Origin: Acidimicrobiales bacterium | GTDB lineage: Bacteria > Actinomycetota > Acidimicrobiia > Acidimicrobiales > Aldehydirespiratoraceae | DNA: 64,000 nt | Assembly: GCA_029263215.1 (NCBI GenBank) | Contig: JAJCXY010000002.1 | Coordinates: forward strand, 27,459 to 91,458 | Direction: 5' to 3' | Shown here: one piece after another, positions 62,401-64,000 of the stretch | How the letters are laid out: each line of letters begins with the position of its first letter | Numbering within the stretch: the first letter of the stretch is position 1 | Program-made: the position numbers and the translations under genes | The notes under the pieces: model-generated | What the model was told of the DNA's origin: nothing | The model's database searches: none | The model's input: only the letters and a program-made list of their open reading frames with translations

Positions 62401-63936
62401 CGGGTAGGTGCCCGACAGGAGGTCGAGCACGTTGGTGAACACCTCATCGGACAGTTCGGCGAAGTTGGCCGAGCGCCGGAGCACCGTCGCCAACTCTGTG
62501 ACCGACCAATCGTCCATCGCGCACATCGCCACGATCTGTTGGGCCACCACATCGAGAGGGTTTCGGGGGTAGTAGGTTTCCTCGATGAGTCCTCGGTGCA
62601 TCCGGTCGACCACCACGGCCGACTCCACGAGGTCGGCCCGATGCTTGGGGAAGATCTTGCCCCGGCTCGGCTCGCCCACCTGATGACCGGCCCGGCCGAT
62701 GCGTTGCATCCCCGATGCCACGGACCCCGGCGATGCCACCTGGATCACGAGATCCACCGCGCCCATGTCGATACCGAGTTCCAGTGACGAGGTGGCGACG
62801 AGGCCCTTCAGATCTCCTCGCTTCAGCTCATCTTCGATCTGGAGGCGACGCTCGCGTGACAGCGAGCCGTGGTGGGCCTTCACCAGCTCGTCGCCCTCCG
62901 CCGCTCCTCGACCGACCTGCTCGTCGCCCGCCCCCACCGCTTCTGGTGGAGGGGGCAGGGGCTGCTCACTCACACTCGCCTCGAGGGCGAGCTCGTTGAG
63001 CCGCGTAGCGAGGCGCTCGGAAAGACGGCGGGCATTGGCGAATATGAGGGTGGACCGGTGGGACTCCACCAGTTCGAGCAGGCGCGGGTGGATCGACGGC
63101 CAGATCGATCGGCGGGTTGGGCTGGTGGCGGCCGGAGCATCGAGTGGGATCTCGACCCTCTCCCCCAAGCCGCCCATGTCCTCGATGGGCACCACCACTT
63201 CGATCTGGAGTTCCTTGCGAGCACCGGCATCCACAACGGTGACGGGCCGGGGCCGAAGGGTGCCATCGGGCTCAACGGTGTTGCCCCCGAGGAAGCGGGC
63301 AATCTCATCGAGAGGCCGTTGGGTGGCCGACAAGGCGATGCGCTGGGGAGGTTTGGCGCACAACTCCTCGAGCCGCTCCAGCGAGACCATCAGGTGGGCG
63401 CCCCGCTTGGTGCCGGCCATGGCGTGAATCTCATCGACGATCACGTGCTCGACCTTGGCGAGGGTCTCGCGCGCCTTCGATGTGAGCATCAGAAACAGCG
63501 ATTCGGGTGTGGTGATAAGGATGTCGGGCGGGTGACGGATGAGGCGACGGCGATCGGCAGACGACGTGTCGCCACTGCGAATCCCCACCGTGGGGGTGTG
63601 GACGACCTCACCGGACCGCTCCGCGGCGAAGCCGATTCCCTGCAGCGGAGCCCGGAGGTTCTTTTCGACATCGACGGCCAGAGCCCTCAACGGCGAGAGA
63701 TACAGCACACGGGTGCGCGCCGATTCTTCATCGGGCACAGGCTCGGTGGCGAGTCGGTCGAGGGCCCAGAGGAACGCCGCCAGTGTCTTGCCGGTGCCGG
63801 TGGGGGCGAGGATCAAGGTGTGGTCGCCCGCCGCGATCGCCGGCCAGCCTTTCGCCTGCGGGGGCGTGGCCTCGCGGAAGGTCGACGCGAACCAGGTGCG
63901 AACCGGTTCGGAGAACGGTGCCAGCGGGTCGACCAT
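59401..63936 (-). CDS. lhr: Lhr-family ATP-dependent helicase
   Basis: The protein has 1511 residues, the usual size of long actinobacterial Lhr. RecA domain 1 has ILAPTGTGKTLAAFLWALD (Walker A), VLYLSPLRALAVDV, ITTPESLFLML, VIVDEIHAM (DEIH box) and IALSATQRP. Domain 2 has STLIFANARRLSERLATRL, VATSSLELGIDMGAVDLV and QRIGRAGHQVGEP. A winged-helix and the Lhr core beta-barrel follow (to about 870), then a long C-terminal region of winged helices with a basic insert near 1290. Lhr unwinds DNA-RNA and DNA duplexes and is linked to DNA repair in mycobacteria. The stop is 60 bases from the convergent dehydrogenase. Confidence 0.95.
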   Translation of the reverse strand: MVDPLAPFSEPVRTWFASTFREATPPQAKGWPAIAAGDHTLILAPTGTGKTLAAFLWALDRLATEPVPDEESARTRVLYLSPLRALAVDVEKNLRAPLQGIGFAAERSGEVVHTPTVGIRSGDTSSADRRRLIRHPPDILITTPESLFLMLTSKARETLAKVEHVIVDEIHAMAGTKRGAHLMVSLERLEELCAKPPQRIALSATQRPLDEIARFLGGNTVEPDGTLRPRPVTVVDAGARKELQIEVVVPIEDMGGLGERVEIPLDAPAATSPTRRSIWPSIHPRLLELVESHRSTLIFANARRLSERLATRLNELALEASVSEQPLPPPPEAVGAGDEQVGRGAAEGDELVKAHHGSLSRERRLQIEDELKRGDLKGLVATSSLELGIDMGAVDLVIQVASPGSVASGMQRIGRAGHQVGEPSRGKIFPKHRADLVESAVVVDRMHRGLIEETYYPRNPLDVVAQQIVAMCAMDDWSVTELATVLRRSANFAELSDEVFTNVLDLLSGTYPSEEFSELRPRIVWDRVTGTLRGRAGAQRLAVTNAGTIPDRGLFGVFLPDGTRVGELDEEMVYESRVGENFLLGASTWRIEDITFERVVVTPAPGQPGRMPFWHGDGPGRPLELGRAIGEFVREIRAESDPLTRLRERHGLDELAAENLVAYLDDQHEATGVVPDDTAIVVERFRDEIGDWRVCVLTPFGAQVHAPWGMALQTRLGEEWGADVELMWSDDGIVIRLPEALDHLPLDELLFDPDEIDDVIISRLPDTAMFAARFRECSARALLLPRRRPGQRTPLWQQRQRAADLLAVASKYPTFPMLLEATRECVNDVFDLPALRQVMSDLRSRRIRMVAVDTDKASPFAQSLLFSWIAVYMYEGDAPIAERRAAALALDRELLRDLLGAEELRELLDADVLADLELELQCLVDGRKARDADELHDLLRRLGPLSRFDLEARSVEGADVAVWLRQLVEERRAIEVRIADDERIAASDDAARLRDALGTALPAGLPAVYTEPVADPLGDLCRRYGRTHGPFLVRDVARWIGITEDRVAVALGRLVDSGVILRGEFRPGGAEREFCDDDVLRQLRRRSLASLRREIEPVDTEALARFLPTWQGVGSRRRGIDGLAEVIAQLQGAPIAASVLEADVLSARLNGFRSSDLDQLCTTGEVVWIGSGAIGSGDGRVRLLFRDQVGLLAPRPDEPPADPIHEVLRGQLGERGASFWPDLVAAVQGAELPYDQDTVLAALWDLVWDGEVTNDSLAPVRALLAGGAKKAAKPARSGGRRRRVRPGAINSLGPPTAAGRWSLVAPLREPAPAPTMAAYAQAHQLLDRYGVLTRETTLGEGVVGGFAGVYPVLKALEERGEVRRGYFVAGLGAAQFALPGAVDRLRAGREVDTDDAPLVLAATDPAQPYGAVMAWPDTDGRPVRAAGAHVVLIKGVPVVELERGGRSLITFPGAADTSAWITAIQELVKDGRLRKLEIAKVDGVPVRETPWAARLEAAGFSPGYRGMTYRG

Positions 63937-63958
63937 GCGAGCACGCTACCCAGCCCGG

Positions 63959-63976
63959 CCGACAGCGTCCTGTCGG
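63959..63976. repeat. 7-bp inverted repeat upstream of lhr
   Basis: CCGACAG and CTGTCGG form a perfect stem with loop CGTC, 23 bases upstream of the lhr start. It could be an operator of lhr or belong to a gene beyond the edge. The remaining bases up to 64000 show nothing else. Confidence 0.35.
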
Positions 63977-64000
63977 TGTTGTCGAAGATGATCGAACCCT

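Noticed and set aside
61543..62787. A 414-codon open frame antisense to lhr
   Set aside because: It lies wholly within the Lhr core region and shows no independent ribosome site or domain.

Overview
The window is 64 kb of high-GC, densely coded bacterial chromosome. Many genes start with GTG, and same-strand neighbours often overlap by 1 to 4 bases (GTGA, ATGA, TGATG). An F420-type luciferase-like oxidoreductase, a PAC2 protein, a leucine-rich leuA leader peptide, MacB/FtsX-type exporters and several acidic lipoproteins all point to Actinomycetota. The gene mix resembles free-living Acidimicrobiia. That placement is inference; no rRNA or other decisive marker is present. No tRNA, rRNA, CRISPR array, phage region or recognisable insertion sequence was found, and no gene-free stretch exceeds about 200 bases. 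Region 1 (1-8.9 kb): the end of a thiolase; a DUF3048 lipoprotein; a leftward run of SufR-like regulator, Crp/Fnr regulator, methyltransferase, SDR and a CysQ-like phosphatase; then a VOC protein, an LLM oxidoreductase, a coiled-coil D,D-carboxypeptidase and a frameshifted PhyH dioxygenase. Region 2 (8.9-14.7 kb): a DJ-1/PfpI protein, and leuA with a leucine leader peptide and attenuator, coupled to a lipoprotein gene. A phosphodiesterase that looks circularly permuted and an alpha/beta hydrolase follow. Region 3 (14.7-25 kb): two c-di-GMP proteins (one frameshifted in its EAL domain) around a rightward group of PAC2, PrmA-like methyltransferase, acyl-CoA thioesterase and a thiolase-like protein, then an enoyl-CoA hydratase. 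Region 4 (25-31.7 kb): a compact leftward set that I consider the best candidate for an undescribed system. It runs from a 50-residue zinc-ribbon protein, through a 959-residue amidoligase-like/membrane-surface fusion, to two ABC-2 exporters. Region 5 (31.8-35.1 kb): a two-gene diiron oxygenase system, then a frameshifted AbiEi-DUF559 gene bracketed by two related 51-base palindromic elements. Region 6 (35-41.3 kb): an operon of two Rieske fusions (Rieske-glutamate-synthase FMN domain and Rieske-TPP enzyme), a proton antiporter and L-2-hydroxyglutarate oxidase. Region 7 (41-55 kb): a giant cyclase/AAA/TPR regulator, a NarL-type two-component pair, two paralogous MacB/FtsX exporters sharing an upstream 17-base motif, an atypical response regulator and an anchored cupredoxin. 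Region 8 (55-64 kb): an HSL-like hydrolase, guaB, a small lipoprotein, a nucleotide-sugar dehydrogenase and lhr. Three genes (PhyH, GAF-GGDEF-EAL, AbiEi-DUF559) are each broken by exactly one base. Either the assembly has residual indels or these genes are decaying.
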